64,000 bases of DNA from Flavihumibacter solisilvae (lineage in GTDB: Bacteria; Bacteroidota; Bacteroidia; Chitinophagales; Chitinophagaceae): positions 1-64,000 of the forward strand of contig NZ_JSVC01000024.1 of NCBI RefSeq assembly GCF_000814475.1, in the 5' to 3' direction. Shown here piece after piece: positions 27,525 to 35,700 of the stretch. Both the position numbers and the translations under genes were made by a program. The notes under the pieces were generated by a model, which worked only from the letters and a program-made list of their open reading frames with translations, had not been told where the DNA came from and ran no database searches. Within the stretch, counting starts at the first letter, position 1. Every line of letters starts with the position of its first letter.

Positions 27525-27794
27525 TTACCAGCTGGCTTTTCTTACGCCGGGAATCTTACCAGCAAGTGCCATGTCGCGGAACATAACCCTGGAAAGACCG
27601 AAATAGCGCATATAACCTTTCGGACGACCAGTAAGCTGGCAACGATTTTTCAGACGAACAGGGGAAGCGTTGCGGGGAAGGGAATCCAATGCCTGGAAGT
27701 CGCCTGCAGCTTTCAAAGCAGCACGCTTCTCAGCATACCTTGCTACTAATGCTTCTCTTTTCCTTTGTCTGGCTTCTACCGATTTTTTAGCCAT
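27525..27794 (-). CDS. rpsN: 30S ribosomal protein S14 (zinc-independent form)
   Basis: The 89-residue length and the absence of a CxxC...CxxC zinc motif identify the long, zinc-independent S14 form. The C-terminal signature [19 protein letters not shown] is clear. S14 stabilises the head of the small subunit. It lies between rplE and rpsH; a single 27-base spacer separates it from rplE. Confidence 0.97.
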   Translation of the reverse strand: MAKKSVEARQRKREALVARYAEKRAALKAAGDFQALDSLPRNASPVRLKNRCQLTGRPKGYMRYFGLSRVMFRDMALAGKIPGVRKASW

Positions 27795-27821
27795 TGTTTT
27801 ATTTAATTAAAAAGTAATTTA

Positions 27822-28400
27822 TTAAGCGTTTTCACCTTTCTTAATGTTGCGGAAGGGCATGCCGAGCTCTTTCAGGAGTTCGTAAGCTTCTTCGTTAGTG
27901 TTCGCAGTTGTAACGAAGGTGATGTCGAGACCAGTGATCTTATTTACCTTGTCGATGTCGATCTCAGGGAAAATGATCTGCTCGGTAACACCCAGTGTGT
28001 AGTTACCACGGCCGTCGAAAGCTTTTTCGCTTACGCCTTTGAAATCACGTACGCGGGGCAGTGACACGGCGATCAGGCGGTCCAGGAATTCATACATCTT
28101 CTCACCGCGGAGGGTAACACGCGCACCGATGGGCATGTTCTTACGCAGTTTGAAGTTGGAGATATCCTTCTTCGACATAGTAGCAACGGCTTTCTGACCG
28201 GTAATGGTAGTCAGCTCATCTACAGCGATATCCACCAGTTTCTTATCTGCAACGGCACCATTAACGCCACGGTTGAGGCAGATCTTGGTCAGCCTGGGGG
28301 CCTGCATAACAGTGCTGTAGGCAAATTTTTTCATTAAGGCAGGTACAACTTCTTTCTTGTACTTGTCTGCCAGACGCGGAGAATATTTAACGGTACTCAT
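27822..28400 (-). CDS. rplE: 50S ribosomal protein L5
   Basis: The 192-residue protein contains the L5 signature [14 protein letters not shown] near 34-47, the [18 protein letters not shown] segment and a C-terminal [10 protein letters not shown]5 binds 5S rRNA and touches the P-site tRNA. Its start overlaps the rplX stop by one base (28400), indicating translational coupling. Confidence 0.97.
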   Translation of the reverse strand: MSTVKYSPRLADKYKKEVVPALMKKFAYSTVMQAPRLTKICLNRGVNGAVADKKLVDIAVDELTTITGQKAVATMSKKDISNFKLRKNMPIGARVTLRGEKMYEFLDRLIAVSLPRVRDFKGVSEKAFDGRGNYTLGVTEQIIFPEIDIDKVNKITGLDITFVTTANTNEEAYELLKELGMPFRNIKKGENA

Positions 28401-28738
28401 TACTTAATTACCTCCCCTGATTTTTTTGATACACGAACTAGCTTACCTTCTTCACGGGTACGCTTAACCTTGGTAGCAGCACCAGCTTTAGCATCCCACA
28501 ACATAATGTTGGAGATATTGATGGAGGCTTCCTTCTTGACAATACCACCTTTGGTATTCTGGGCAGAAGGTTTTGTGTGCTTGGTGACGATATTCACGCC
28601 TTCAACAACCACACGGCCTTTGTCAACGATCACTTCCAAAACCTTACGTGGTTTTTTCAGGTCTTTATCATCGCCGGCAATTATTACCACCGTGTCGCCC
28701 TTTTTAATGTTGTATTTCGCTTTGAATCTTGTGCTCAT
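28400..28738 (-). CDS. rplX: 50S ribosomal protein L24
   Basis: The 112-residue protein has the KOW motif [15 protein letters not shown] near 12-26 and the conserved [21 protein letters not shown]-like region. L24 starts 50S assembly by binding the 5' end of 23S rRNA. It overlaps rplE by one base. A well-formed Bacteroidota promoter lies in the 3' end of rplN just upstream. Confidence 0.97.
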   Translation of the reverse strand: MSTRFKAKYNIKKGDTVVIIAGDDKDLKKPRKVLEVIVDKGRVVVEGVNIVTKHTKPSAQNTKGGIVKKEASINISNIMLWDAKAGAATKVKRTREEGKLVRVSKKSGEVIK

Positions 28739-28797
28739 GTAGATTCTGTTTATCTATTTTTCACTTTTGTTTCCAGCCCGTGCACCCAATCGGGGCG

Positions 28798-28828
28798 CAA
28801 AGGTACGATTATAATACTTCCGGAGCAA
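28798..28828 (-). promoter_or_regulatory. Predicted internal promoter upstream of rplX
   Basis: On the minus strand TTG (28826-28828), a 20-base spacer and TACCTTTG (28798-28805) match the Bacteroidota consensus. The -33 element and spacer lie inside the final codons of rplN, and rplX starts 60 bases downstream. It could give extra transcription of the rplX-secY half of the operon. Confidence 0.5.
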
Positions 28829-29177
28829 GAGAAATAATCTTCATATATCCCTTGTCGCGCAGTTCCCTGGCAACTGGCCCGAAAATACGTGTACCGCGTG
28901 GTTCATCCGAGTTGTTCAACAACACTACGGCGTTGTCATCGAAACGGATGTAAGAGCCGTCTTTGCGGCGGAGTTTGTTCTTGGTACGAACGATTACCGC
29001 TTTAGTTACGGTACCTTTTTTAATACCGCCTGCAGGAATGGCATCTTTAACAGTTACCACGATCTTGTCGCCAATTTTGGCATAATCCTGCCCGCTGTTA
29101 CCCAGCACGCGGATAACCAGTACCTCTTTGGCTCCACTGTTATCAGCTACATTCAATCTGCTTTCTTGCTGAATCAT
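28809..29177 (-). CDS. rplN: 50S ribosomal protein L14
   Basis: The 122-residue protein begins [19 protein letters not shown], the L14 signature, and continues with [14 protein letters not shown] and [11 protein letters not shown]14 forms an intersubunit bridge with 16S helix 14. It lies between rpsQ and rplX in canonical order. Confidence 0.97.
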   Translation of the reverse strand: MIQQESRLNVADNSGAKEVLVIRVLGNSGQDYAKIGDKIVVTVKDAIPAGGIKKGTVTKAVIVRTKNKLRRKDGSYIRFDDNAVVLLNNSDEPRGTRIFGPVARELRDKGYMKIISLAPEVL

Positions 29178-29218
29178 CTTAAATTAGTTTAGTCAATTAG
29201 TAATGTAAAACAGAGGGA

Positions 29219-29476
29219 TTACTTCACTTTTTCCAGCACTTCCACCAGTCTCCAGCGCTTTGTTTTGCTGAGGGGACGGGTTTCCATGATGCGCACCATA
29301 TCTCCGATGCTGCACTCGTTCTTTTCGTCGTGTGCATGGAACTTGGTGGTTTTCTTCACGAACTTACCGTAGATAGGGTGTTTTACTCTTCTTTCCACAG
29401 TAATAGTGATGGTCTTTTCCATTTTATTACTGATTACCACCCCGATCCTTGTTTTACGCAAATTTCTTTCAGCCAT
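29219..29476 (-). CDS. rpsQ: 30S ribosomal protein S17
   Basis: The 85-residue OB-fold protein contains [19 protein letters not shown] and the C-terminal [20 protein letters not shown] signature. S17 is a primary 16S rRNA 5'-domain binder. It is 50 bases after rpmC and 41 bases before rplN. Confidence 0.97.
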   Translation of the reverse strand: MAERNLRKTRIGVVISNKMEKTITITVERRVKHPIYGKFVKKTTKFHAHDEKNECSIGDMVRIMETRPLSKTKRWRLVEVLEKVK

Positions 29477-29526
29477 TGTTATTCGTTTTAGCTTATTCGC
29501 TTGTTGTGTAAAGCTGGTTACTGCAA

Positions 29527-29736
29527 TCAGGCAGTAGCCAGTTTTTTGGTTAATTCCGTTTTCAGGCGGGAAACATCCCTGCGCAGGTCGCGGATGCTCA
29601 TGGGATTCTCCAGCGGAGTGATCGCATGGGCGAATTCCAGCTTCTTCAGACGCATTTCATCCTCCTGGATACGCGCCTTCAGATCAGCCACACTCATGTC
29701 TTTCAGGCTCTTAACGAAATCGATTTTCTTTGACAT
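29527..29736 (-). CDS. rpmC: 50S ribosomal protein L29
   Basis: The 69-residue helical-hairpin protein contains the L29 core [20 protein letters not shown] and the [14 protein letters not shown] signature. L29 sits near the peptide exit tunnel with L23 and contributes to the trigger-factor/SRP docking area. Canonical position between rplP and rpsQ. Confidence 0.97.
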   Translation of the reverse strand: MSKKIDFVKSLKDMSVADLKARIQEDEMRLKKLEFAHAITPLENPMSIRDLRRDVSRLKTELTKKLATA

Positions 29737-29766
29737 CGTATACTCGATTTTTGTTTTTAAGGAATG

Positions 29767-30186
29767 TTATGACTGCAGCTCCCTGCGAACCACAAACTTA
29801 GTTTTGATCGGCAGCTTTTGTGCAGCCAGTTCCATTGCTTCTTTGGCAACTTCTTCTGTCACACCATCGCATTCAAACAAAATGCGACCTGGTTTTACCA
29901 CGGCAGCCCAATGGTCAGGGTTACCTTTACCTTTACCCATCCTTACTTCGGCTGGCTTCCGGGTAACTATTTTATCAGGGAAAATACGGATCCAGACATT
30001 TCCTTCACGCTTCATGGAACGTGTCATTGCCTGACGGGCACTTTCGATCTGGCGATCGGTCATCCATACTGTTTCCAGCGCCTTCAGACCGAATGAACCA
30101 AATGACAGGTTAGTACCGCGCTTTGCATCGCCCTTTACAGGCATCTTCTGCATTTTCCTGTGCTTCGTTCTTTTAGGTTGTAACAT
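29767..30186 (-). CDS. rplP: 50S ribosomal protein L16
   Basis: The 139-residue protein begins [14 protein letters not shown] and contains the [10 protein letters not shown] and [21 protein letters not shown] signatures. L16 contacts the A-site tRNA elbow. It is 80 bases downstream of rpsC; that spacer holds short AT-rich direct repeats. Confidence 0.97.
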   Translation of the reverse strand: MLQPKRTKHRKMQKMPVKGDAKRGTNLSFGSFGLKALETVWMTDRQIESARQAMTRSMKREGNVWIRIFPDKIVTRKPAEVRMGKGKGNPDHWAAVVKPGRILFECDGVTEEVAKEAMELAAQKLPIKTKFVVRRELQS

Positions 30187-30206
30187 CTTTAATCAATTTG
30201 GAAATT

Positions 30207-30222
30207 TGAAAATGTGAAAATG
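30207..30222. repeat. 8-bp tandem repeat TGAAAATG, two copies
   Basis: Two adjacent copies lie in the rpsC-rplP spacer, next to a nearly inverted CACATTTTCATC segment near 30238-30251. It resembles the other AT-rich intergenic repeats of this window. Confidence 0.5.
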
Positions 30223-30266
30223 TGAATCTTGACATCCGCACATTTTCATCTTTGCACATTATTAAT

Positions 30267-31064
30267 TTAATTTCTACGGTCCCTTCTGTCTCCTGCTCCA
30301 CGGCCACCACGGTCGCCTCCTCCTCTCCTGTCGCCACCACCACGGTGATCACGACGGTCATCATCACGGCGCTCACGACGGTCGCTCAGGCCACCTTCTT
30401 TACCACCGATGAAGTTGGGGTTCAGGTCACGCTTGGCAAGTACTTCACCTTTACAGATCCATACTTTGATACCGATCTTACCATATACGGTAAGGGCAAA
30501 CACGTTTGCGTAATCGATGTCCATACGGAGAGTATGCAGCGGGGTACGACCCTGCTTAATCTCTTCAGTACGGGCAATCTCGGCACCACCCAGACGGCCG
30601 CTCACCTTGATTTTGATTCCTTCTGCTCCCATACGGAGTGCAGAGGCGATCGCCATCTTGATAGCACGCTTATAGTTGATACGGTTTTCGATCTGCTTGG
30701 CAATTGTATCTCCAACAATGTTGGCATCAAGCTCCGGGCGACGGATCTCCAGGATGTTGATCTGGACATCATCCTTACCGGTCAGCTTCTTCAGCTCTTC
30801 CTTAATACGATCAACCTCATTACCACCTTTTCCTATGATGATACCAGGCTTGGAAGTATGGATGGTAACGATCAGTTTACCAAGCGTACGCTCGATAACG
30901 ATCTTGGAGATACCTCCCTTATTAATTCGCGCGTTGAGGTAAGTGCGGATCTTATGATCTTCGATCAGCTTGGTGGAGTAATCCTTCTTACTGCCAAACC
31001 AGTTGCTTTCCCAACCGCGGATGATTCCCAACCTTGCACCAATAGGATTTGTTTTCTGACCCAT
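30267..31064 (-). CDS. rpsC: 30S ribosomal protein S3 with RG-rich tail
   Basis: The first 215 residues are standard S3: [20 protein letters not shown] start, KH domain with [16 protein letters not shown] near 75, and the C-terminal [12 protein letters not shown] region. A further 45-50 residues form an Arg/Asp/Gly-rich tail with repeated GGGDRRGG units. S3 lines the mRNA entry channel and has helicase-related activity. The tail is absent in E. coli S3 and could bind RNA non-specifically. Confidence 0.97.
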   Translation of the reverse strand: MGQKTNPIGARLGIIRGWESNWFGSKKDYSTKLIEDHKIRTYLNARINKGGISKIVIERTLGKLIVTIHTSKPGIIIGKGGNEVDRIKEELKKLTGKDDVQINILEIRRPELDANIVGDTIAKQIENRINYKRAIKMAIASALRMGAEGIKIKVSGRLGGAEIARTEEIKQGRTPLHTLRMDIDYANVFALTVYGKIGIKVWICKGEVLAKRDLNPNFIGGKEGGLSDRRERRDDDRRDHRGGGDRRGGGDRGGRGAGDRRDRRN

Positions 31065-31094
31065 TTGTTTGGTATATTAAGTTTATCGATTGAA

Positions 31095-31430
31095 TTATTT
31101 AGAATCTACAACTACTGTTACGTGATTGCTGCGCTTGCGGACGCGATAACCACGACCCTGCGGAGCGGGACGCATACGCTTAAGCGTTCTTGCGCCATCA
31201 ACGAAAATGGTCTTTACCACCAGGGTGGTCTCATCGCCACCTTCATTTGCCTGCTTCCAGTTGCTGATTGCACTTACAACCAGTTTACGGAGGGGAACGG
31301 CCGGGTGCTTGGCATTGTGCTCGAGCACCGCCAGCGCCTTCTCAACTTCCATTCCACGCACCAGGTCAGCCAGCAAACGCATCTTTCTGGGTGATGTGGG
31401 GTAATTTTTCAGTTTTGCTACTGCTTCCAT
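31095..31430 (-). CDS. rplV: 50S ribosomal protein L22
   Basis: The 111-residue protein has [20 protein letters not shown] near 12-32 and the loop region [20 protein letters not shown] that extends into the peptide exit tunnel. L22 loop changes are classic macrolide-response positions. Canonical position between rpsS and rpsC. Confidence 0.97.
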   Translation of the reverse strand: MEAVAKLKNYPTSPRKMRLLADLVRGMEVEKALAVLEHNAKHPAVPLRKLVVSAISNWKQANEGGDETTLVVKTIFVDGARTLKRMRPAPQGRGYRVRKRSNHVTVVVDSK

Positions 31431-31448
31431 GTTTATAAGATTCTTTCA

Positions 31449-31474
31449 TCCACCGAAGCTTTAACGTAGGTGGA
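31449..31474. repeat. 26-bp palindromic repeat in rpsS-rplV spacer
   Basis: Outer arms TCCACC (31449-31454) and GGTGGA (31469-31474) enclose a GAAGCTTTAACGTA core. The same core and arms recur, paired in opposite orientation, at 34396-34453. Confidence 0.65.
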
Positions 31475-31485
31475 TTATTTATTAA

Positions 31486-31755
31486 TTACATTTTTTTACT
31501 TGAGTGTCCCTTGAAGTTGCGGGTAGGAGCAAATTCTCCCAGCTTGTGACCCACCATGAACTCCGTTACATATACCGGGATGAACTTGTTACCATTGTGC
31601 ACGGCAAAAGTGTGACCCACGAAATCAGGAGTGATGGTAGAGCGGCGGCTCCATGTTTTGATAACACCTTTCTTGGATTTACCGTCGGTCATATCCAAAA
31701 CCTTCTGCTCCAGTTTTACGTCTACGTAAGGACCTTTTTTAATTGAACGAGCCAT
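31486..31755 (-). CDS. rpsS: 30S ribosomal protein S19
   Basis: The 89-residue protein begins [19 protein letters not shown] and contains the conserved [22 protein letters not shown] and [12 protein letters not shown] segments. S19 lies in the head of the 30S subunit with S13. Canonical position between rplB and rplV. Confidence 0.97.
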   Translation of the reverse strand: MARSIKKGPYVDVKLEQKVLDMTDGKSKKGVIKTWSRRSTITPDFVGHTFAVHNGNKFIPVYVTEFMVGHKLGEFAPTRNFKGHSSKKM

Positions 31756-31791
31756 ATCTAAATTTTAGCTTGTAGATTGATGATTGATGAT

Positions 31792-32625
31792 TTAGGCTAA
31801 CTTCTTACCATTCTTGCGTTGGATAATCAGTTTATCAGAACCTTTATGCTTACGTGTCTTCAGACCTTTTGCATACTTACCGGTCCTGCTTCTCGGATGA
31901 CCTCCGGATGCCCTACCTTCACCACCACCCATCGGGTGATCAACAGGGTTCATGGCCACACCACGGTTACGCGGCTTGATACCTTTCCAGCGGTTCCTAC
32001 CAGCCTTACCCATGCTCTGCAGGCTGTGATCGCTGTTGGAAGCAACACCAACTGTAGCATAGCAGTTGATCAGCACTTTCCTCAGTTCCCCTGAAGGCAT
32101 TTTCAATACAGCATATTTTTCTTCCTTGTTGCTCAGCTGTGCAGAAGTACCTGCGCTACGCGCGATCTTTCCACCCTGGCCAGGCTGCATTTCGATGTTG
32201 TGAACAACAGTACCGAGAGGCATGTTCTTCAGCATCAGGGCGTTACCAAGCTCAGGAGCTACGGCATCACCACTGAGAACTTCAGTGCCTACCTGCAGGC
32301 CCTGCGGAGCAATGATATATCTCTTCTCACCATCTGCATAATTCAGCAGCGCGATGAATGCAGAACGGTTCGGATCGTACTCGATAGAAGCAACCTTTGC
32401 AGGAATGTCTTTCTTGTTACGCTTGAAATCAACAATACGGTACTGCTTGGCATGACCGCCACCAATGTAGCGCATGCTCCTGCGGCCCTGGGCGTTACGG
32501 CCACCGGTACCGTTCTTTTTCTCAAGCAGGCTTTTTTCCGGAGTATCTGTTGTGATCTCCGCGTACGCGTTCCCGATTCTCCAACGCGTTCCCGCCGTCA
32601 TCGGCTTATACTTTCTTAATGCCAT
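31792..32625 (-). CDS. rplB: 50S ribosomal protein L2
   Basis: The 277-residue protein has the RNA-binding domain with [18 protein letters not shown] and the C-terminal signature [18 protein letters not shown], including the histidine linked to the peptidyl-transferase region. L2 is needed for subunit association. Position between rplW and rpsS is standard. Confidence 0.98.
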   Translation of the reverse strand: MALRKYKPMTAGTRWRIGNAYAEITTDTPEKSLLEKKNGTGGRNAQGRRSMRYIGGGHAKQYRIVDFKRNKKDIPAKVASIEYDPNRSAFIALLNYADGEKRYIIAPQGLQVGTEVLSGDAVAPELGNALMLKNMPLGTVVHNIEMQPGQGGKIARSAGTSAQLSNKEEKYAVLKMPSGELRKVLINCYATVGVASNSDHSLQSMGKAGRNRWKGIKPRNRGVAMNPVDHPMGGGEGRASGGHPRSRTGKYAKGLKTRKHKGSDKLIIQRKNGKKLA

Positions 32626-32681
32626 CTTTATTTGATTTTACTGCGAACTTCTCAGCGTCGCTTACTTTAATGTTGTGTTGA

Positions 32682-32981
32682 TTAAACTGCTCCGTACAGA
32701 TCAATTGTTTCTCCTTCTGCAACCGTTACCAGTGCCTTCTTAAAGGCTGGCTTACGGCCCTGGATAAAACCTGCTTTTGTAAAGCGGGTCTTGTTCTTTC
32801 CGGGAATCACAGAAGTATTCACGTCCACAACAGTAACACCGTAAAATGTTTCTATTGCTTTCTTGATCTCCAGCTTGTTTGCCTTCCTGTTAACCTTGAA
32901 AGCAAAGCGGCGCAGGCTTTCCTGCTGGGAGTTTGCCTTCTCAGTCAAAATCGGCTTTATCAGAATTTCAGAAAGTTTCAT
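32682..32981 (-). CDS. rplW: 50S ribosomal protein L23
   Basis: The 99-residue protein contains ILIKPILTEKAN, RFAFKVNRKANKLEIKKAIE and NTSVIPGKNKTRF. L23 at the tunnel exit docks trigger factor and SRP. It lies 25 bases after rplD. Confidence 0.97.
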   Translation of the reverse strand: MKLSEILIKPILTEKANSQQESLRRFAFKVNRKANKLEIKKAIETFYGVTVVDVNTSVIPGKNKTRFTKAGFIQGRKPAFKKALVTVAEGETIDLYGAV

Positions 32982-33006
32982 TTCTTACTTTTTATTAATG
33001 TGATGA

Positions 33007-33642
33007 TTATGCGTTTTCTTCTTCTGTTTCAGTGAAAACCTTTGCTACGCTTTCACTCAGTATCAGCACCTGTGCATTAACGATATCGAAAGTATTCATA
33101 TCGCTCAGCACTGTTCCCGCTACTGAAGGGATGTTGCGAAGGCTCAGGTAAACGTTCTCACCATTTTCAGGAAGAACGAACAGGGTTTTCTTACCGGCAA
33201 TGTTCAGCGCTTTCAGAACACCAGTGAAAGTTTTGGTCTTAGGCGTTTCAATCGCCAGGTCCTCAACGATCACAATTGCATTTTCTTTCGCCTTATAAGC
33301 AAGAGCCGACATTTTAGCCAGGTCCTTCACTTTACGGTTCAGCTTGAAGCTGTAATCACGCGGCTTGGGTCCGAAGATGGTACCACCACCTTTATACAGG
33401 GGGTTACGCAGGTTACCTTTACGGGAACCACCGGTACCTTTCTGGCGGTGCAGCTTACGGCTGGCACCCTTAACTTCCATCCGGGTCTTAACTTTATGTG
33501 TACCCTGGCGCTGTGCAGCCAGGTATTGCTTTACAGAAAGATAGATCACGTGATCGTTCGGCTCTACACCGAAGATCTCTTCCGGTAACTCAATGGTTCT
33601 TCCGGTTTTCTTTCCTTGTATATCTAATACATCTACTTGCAT
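33007..33642 (-). CDS. rplD: 50S ribosomal protein L4
   Basis: The 211-residue protein includes the tunnel loop region HRQKGTGGSRKGNLRNPLYK-like with GGGTIFGPKPRDYSF, typical of L4. In E. coli L4 also represses the S10 operon through the rpsJ leader; the rpsJ leader here is short, so the same mechanism is not obvious. Standard position between rplC and rplW. Confidence 0.97.
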   Translation of the reverse strand: MQVDVLDIQGKKTGRTIELPEEIFGVEPNDHVIYLSVKQYLAAQRQGTHKVKTRMEVKGASRKLHRQKGTGGSRKGNLRNPLYKGGGTIFGPKPRDYSFKLNRKVKDLAKMSALAYKAKENAIVIVEDLAIETPKTKTFTGVLKALNIAGKKTLFVLPENGENVYLSLRNIPSVAGTVLSDMNTFDIVNAQVLILSESVAKVFTETEEENA

Positions 33643-33662
33643 CGTACTTCAGATTAAATGGT

Positions 33663-34280
33663 TTACTTCTGGATAAAAACGATAGAACCAATATGGCCCG
33701 GAACGGATCCGCTAACCAGGATATAATTTTTATCAGGGAATACTTTCAGGATTTTCAGGCCCTTCATCTTCACCCGCTCATTACCCATACGGCCGGCCAT
33801 GCGCATGCCCTTCATAACGCGTGATGCGTCAGAAGAGTTACCCAGAGAACCTGGAGCACGCTGACGGTCGTGCTGACCGTGAGATGCTTCACCGACACCA
33901 CTGAATCCATGGCGCTTTACAACACCCTGGAAACCTTTACCCTTGGTATTACCTACCACATCAACTTTATCGCCTTCAGCGAAAATTTCTGCAGTTACAG
34001 TTTCCCCAAGTGCTTTTTCTATTGAGAAATCGCGGAATTCTTTTACAAAACGTTTGGCAGCAGTCTGTGCCTTTGAGAAGTGATTTGTTTCGGCTTTTGT
34101 AGCGTGTTTTTCTTTTTTGTCGCCGAATGCGAGTTGAAGTGCATCGTACCCGTCAGACTCTTTGGTCTTTACCTGGGTAACTACACATGGACCAGCTTCA
34201 ATGATGGTGCAGGCCGTTTGCCTTCCATCGGGACTGAAGATGCTGGTCATCCCAATCTTTTTTCCAATAATTCCTTTCAT
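33663..34280 (-). CDS. rplC: 50S ribosomal protein L3
   Basis: The 205-residue protein begins [15 protein letters not shown] and contains the conserved segment [20 protein letters not shown] with a glutamine methylation-type site, then [21 protein letters not shown]3 is among the first proteins to bind 23S rRNA. A 366-base spacer to rpsJ is unusual and contains a paired palindromic repeat. Confidence 0.97.
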   Translation of the reverse strand: MKGIIGKKIGMTSIFSPDGRQTACTIIEAGPCVVTQVKTKESDGYDALQLAFGDKKEKHATKAETNHFSKAQTAAKRFVKEFRDFSIEKALGETVTAEIFAEGDKVDVVGNTKGKGFQGVVKRHGFSGVGEASHGQHDRQRAPGSLGNSSDASRVMKGMRMAGRMGNERVKMKGLKILKVFPDKNYILVSGSVPGHIGSIVFIQK

Positions 34281-34646
34281 TTAATTACCATTTGCGCCGC
34301 ATGGTTAAAAGGACAATCCAACTGTCTGCCTTTGCTGGCAGTTGATTGATGGACTTCAATCCCCGTTTGCTATTGACCTTTTCCGTTTGTACCCCCCGAA
34401 GCTTCAGCGTAGGAGGTGGTTTAAATCCACCTTCGCTAAAGCGCTTCGGTGGACGATGGAAGTACCAATAGTAAACAAACCCTGAACGGCTTGTTCATAT
34501 TTACTTTTACTAATTAATGGATGACAAAGGATTTCTCAAAGGATTTGCCTTCTCACCCAACCCCAGCGCTCTTTTCTCCCGCATGAACGGAATTGAGAGT
34601 TAGGGCAGTTATTTATAAGAACTAATTTCGTTTTTCAGCGAACCTG
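34281..34646. other. 366-base spacer between rpsJ and rplC
   Basis: No gene fits here. The centre holds the imperfect hairpin described at 34396-34453. No TAnnTTTG promoter with a good -33 partner was found, although GGATTTCTCAAAGGATTTGC near 34529-34551 contains repeated GGATTT words. The spacer is abnormally long for neighbours in the S10 operon and may hold an attenuator or an insertion of the repeat. Confidence 0.5.
34396..34453. repeat. Paired inverted palindromic repeat (REP-like)
   Basis: Arms 34396-34419 (CCGAAGCTTCAGCGTAGG...) and 34427-34449 are imperfect reverse complements around a TTTAAAT loop. The right half, read on the minus strand, has TCCACC and GGTGGA ends and matches the 31449 copy apart from a 2-base insertion and a few substitutions. 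Confidence 0.65.
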
Positions 34647-34952
34647 TTACGCTTTGATCTCCACTTCTACTCCTGAAGGCAGGTCCAGTTTGCTCAGTGC
34701 ATCTACAGTCCTTGAAGAGGAAGTGTAGATATCCAGCAGGCGCTTGTGCGTGCAAAGCTGGAATTGTTCACGGGCCTTCTTGTTCACGTGGGGAGAGCGC
34801 AGTACGGTGAAAATCTTCTTCTGGGTGGGTAAGGGAATAGGACCTGTTACCACCGCACCGGTGCTACGTACTGTTTTAACGATCTTCTCGGCAGATTTGT
34901 CTACCAGGTTGTGATCGTAAGACTGCAATTTTATTCTGATTCGCTGTGACAT
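34647..34952 (-). CDS. rpsJ: 30S ribosomal protein S10
   Basis: The 101-residue protein contains [42 protein letters not shown] and the C-terminal [13 protein letters not shown]10 works in the 30S head and in transcription antitermination as NusE. It is the first gene of the S10 cluster here, with a strong promoter 32 bases upstream, and is separated from fusA by 7.4 kb. Confidence 0.97.
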   Translation of the reverse strand: MSQRIRIKLQSYDHNLVDKSAEKIVKTVRSTGAVVTGPIPLPTQKKIFTVLRSPHVNKKAREQFQLCTHKRLLDIYTSSSRTVDALSKLDLPSGVEVEIKA

Positions 34953-34983
34953 ACCTATTATCCCAAATATTTAATTGGGAGTG

Positions 34984-35013
34984 CAAAGGTAACGGTAGTT
35001 TTGTTTTTTCCAA
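34984..35013 (-). promoter_or_regulatory. Predicted promoter of the rpsJ-secY operon
   Basis: On the minus strand TTG (35011-35013), a 19-base spacer and TACCTTTG (34984-34991) match the Bacteroidota promoter exactly. The rpsL promoter has the same spacing and -7 sequence. A small TCCCAA/TTGGGA hairpin lies in the 5' leader at about 34959-34981. Confidence 0.75.
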
Positions 35014-35022
35014 AAAATTATG

Positions 35023-35058
35023 AGGGAAAAGTAAAAATTTTAAAGGGAAAAGTAAAAA
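35023..35058. repeat. 15-bp direct repeat, two copies
   Basis: AGGGAAAAGTAAAAA occurs at 35023-35037 and 35044-35058, a 21-base period, directly upstream of the rpsJ promoter. A-tracts in helical phase could bend DNA and raise promoter activity. Confidence 0.6.
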
Positions 35059-35130
35059 AGATGCCCGTGGATGGTGTGTTTCACGCCAGGGTTGGCCGGA
35101 AAAGTTACCAGAACGAAGGTTTCACGGGTG

Positions 35131-35694
35131 TCACTTCGGGAGCCTTTTAATAAGAGCAACCACTAAATATACGACCAGGCCGATCGTCAGGATAGCTGCT
35201 AGTACCGGGACCAGCAGACTTGCGATAGTTCCGCCAGCAGCGGCCAGGTTCTCGCCGGTAGCCAGTACGGCATTGCCGGTTCCGGCTGTGGTCTTGGTAC
35301 TCAGCAGGCGCAGGAACCCCGTTCCGGCCTGGATTATGCCCGCAGTTCCTCCACCGGCTATCAAGCCAAGGCCCCACCGTAAAAGTGGATCCATACCCCC
35401 AAGCGGCAGGAACGATGCTGCCAGCACCGTTCCTGCCACTACTGCGAGAGGGGTTGCAATTGCGTCGAGCAGGTTATCCACGAAAGGAATGTAATAAGCC
35501 AGCACTTCGAGCACGGCGGCTGTTCCGAAGCTGATGATCGCCGTCAGGCCAGCCATCCACTGCATCTCCGGGTTCAGGGGGATCCAGCCGAAATAAGCCG
35601 CCACCGACGCTCCAAGCAGGGGCAGGAATACCCTGAACCCGCAACAGGCACTCAGGGCAATTCCCAGGCAAACCGCGCTGATGATCGGATACAT
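35131..35694 (-). CDS. DUF4126 integral membrane protein
   Basis: The 187-residue protein has four to five hydrophobic segments, glycine- and alanine-rich, and matches the DUF4126 layout (N-terminal LSACCGFRVFLPLL and a later GTAGIIQAGTGFLR). The family has no known function. It starts 6 bases before the DPP IV stop, in the same direction, so it is probably the last gene of the peptidase operon, and it is the nearest upstream gene to rpsJ. Confidence 0.82.
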   Translation of the reverse strand: MYPIISAVCLGIALSACCGFRVFLPLLGASVAAYFGWIPLNPEMQWMAGLTAIISFGTAAVLEVLAYYIPFVDNLLDAIATPLAVVAGTVLAASFLPLGGMDPLLRWGLGLIAGGGTAGIIQAGTGFLRLLSTKTTAGTGNAVLATGENLAAAGGTIASLLVPVLAAILTIGLVVYLVVALIKRLPK

Positions 35695-35700
35695 GGCTGA

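Noticed and set aside
28400-28400. Frameshift between rplE and rplX
   Set aside because: The one-base overlap is a normal start/stop coupling; both proteins are full length.
30222-31394. 390-codon plus-strand frame opposite rpsC and rplV
   Set aside because: It is antisense to two unmistakable ribosomal protein genes and has Thr/Ile-rich composition typical of a shadow.
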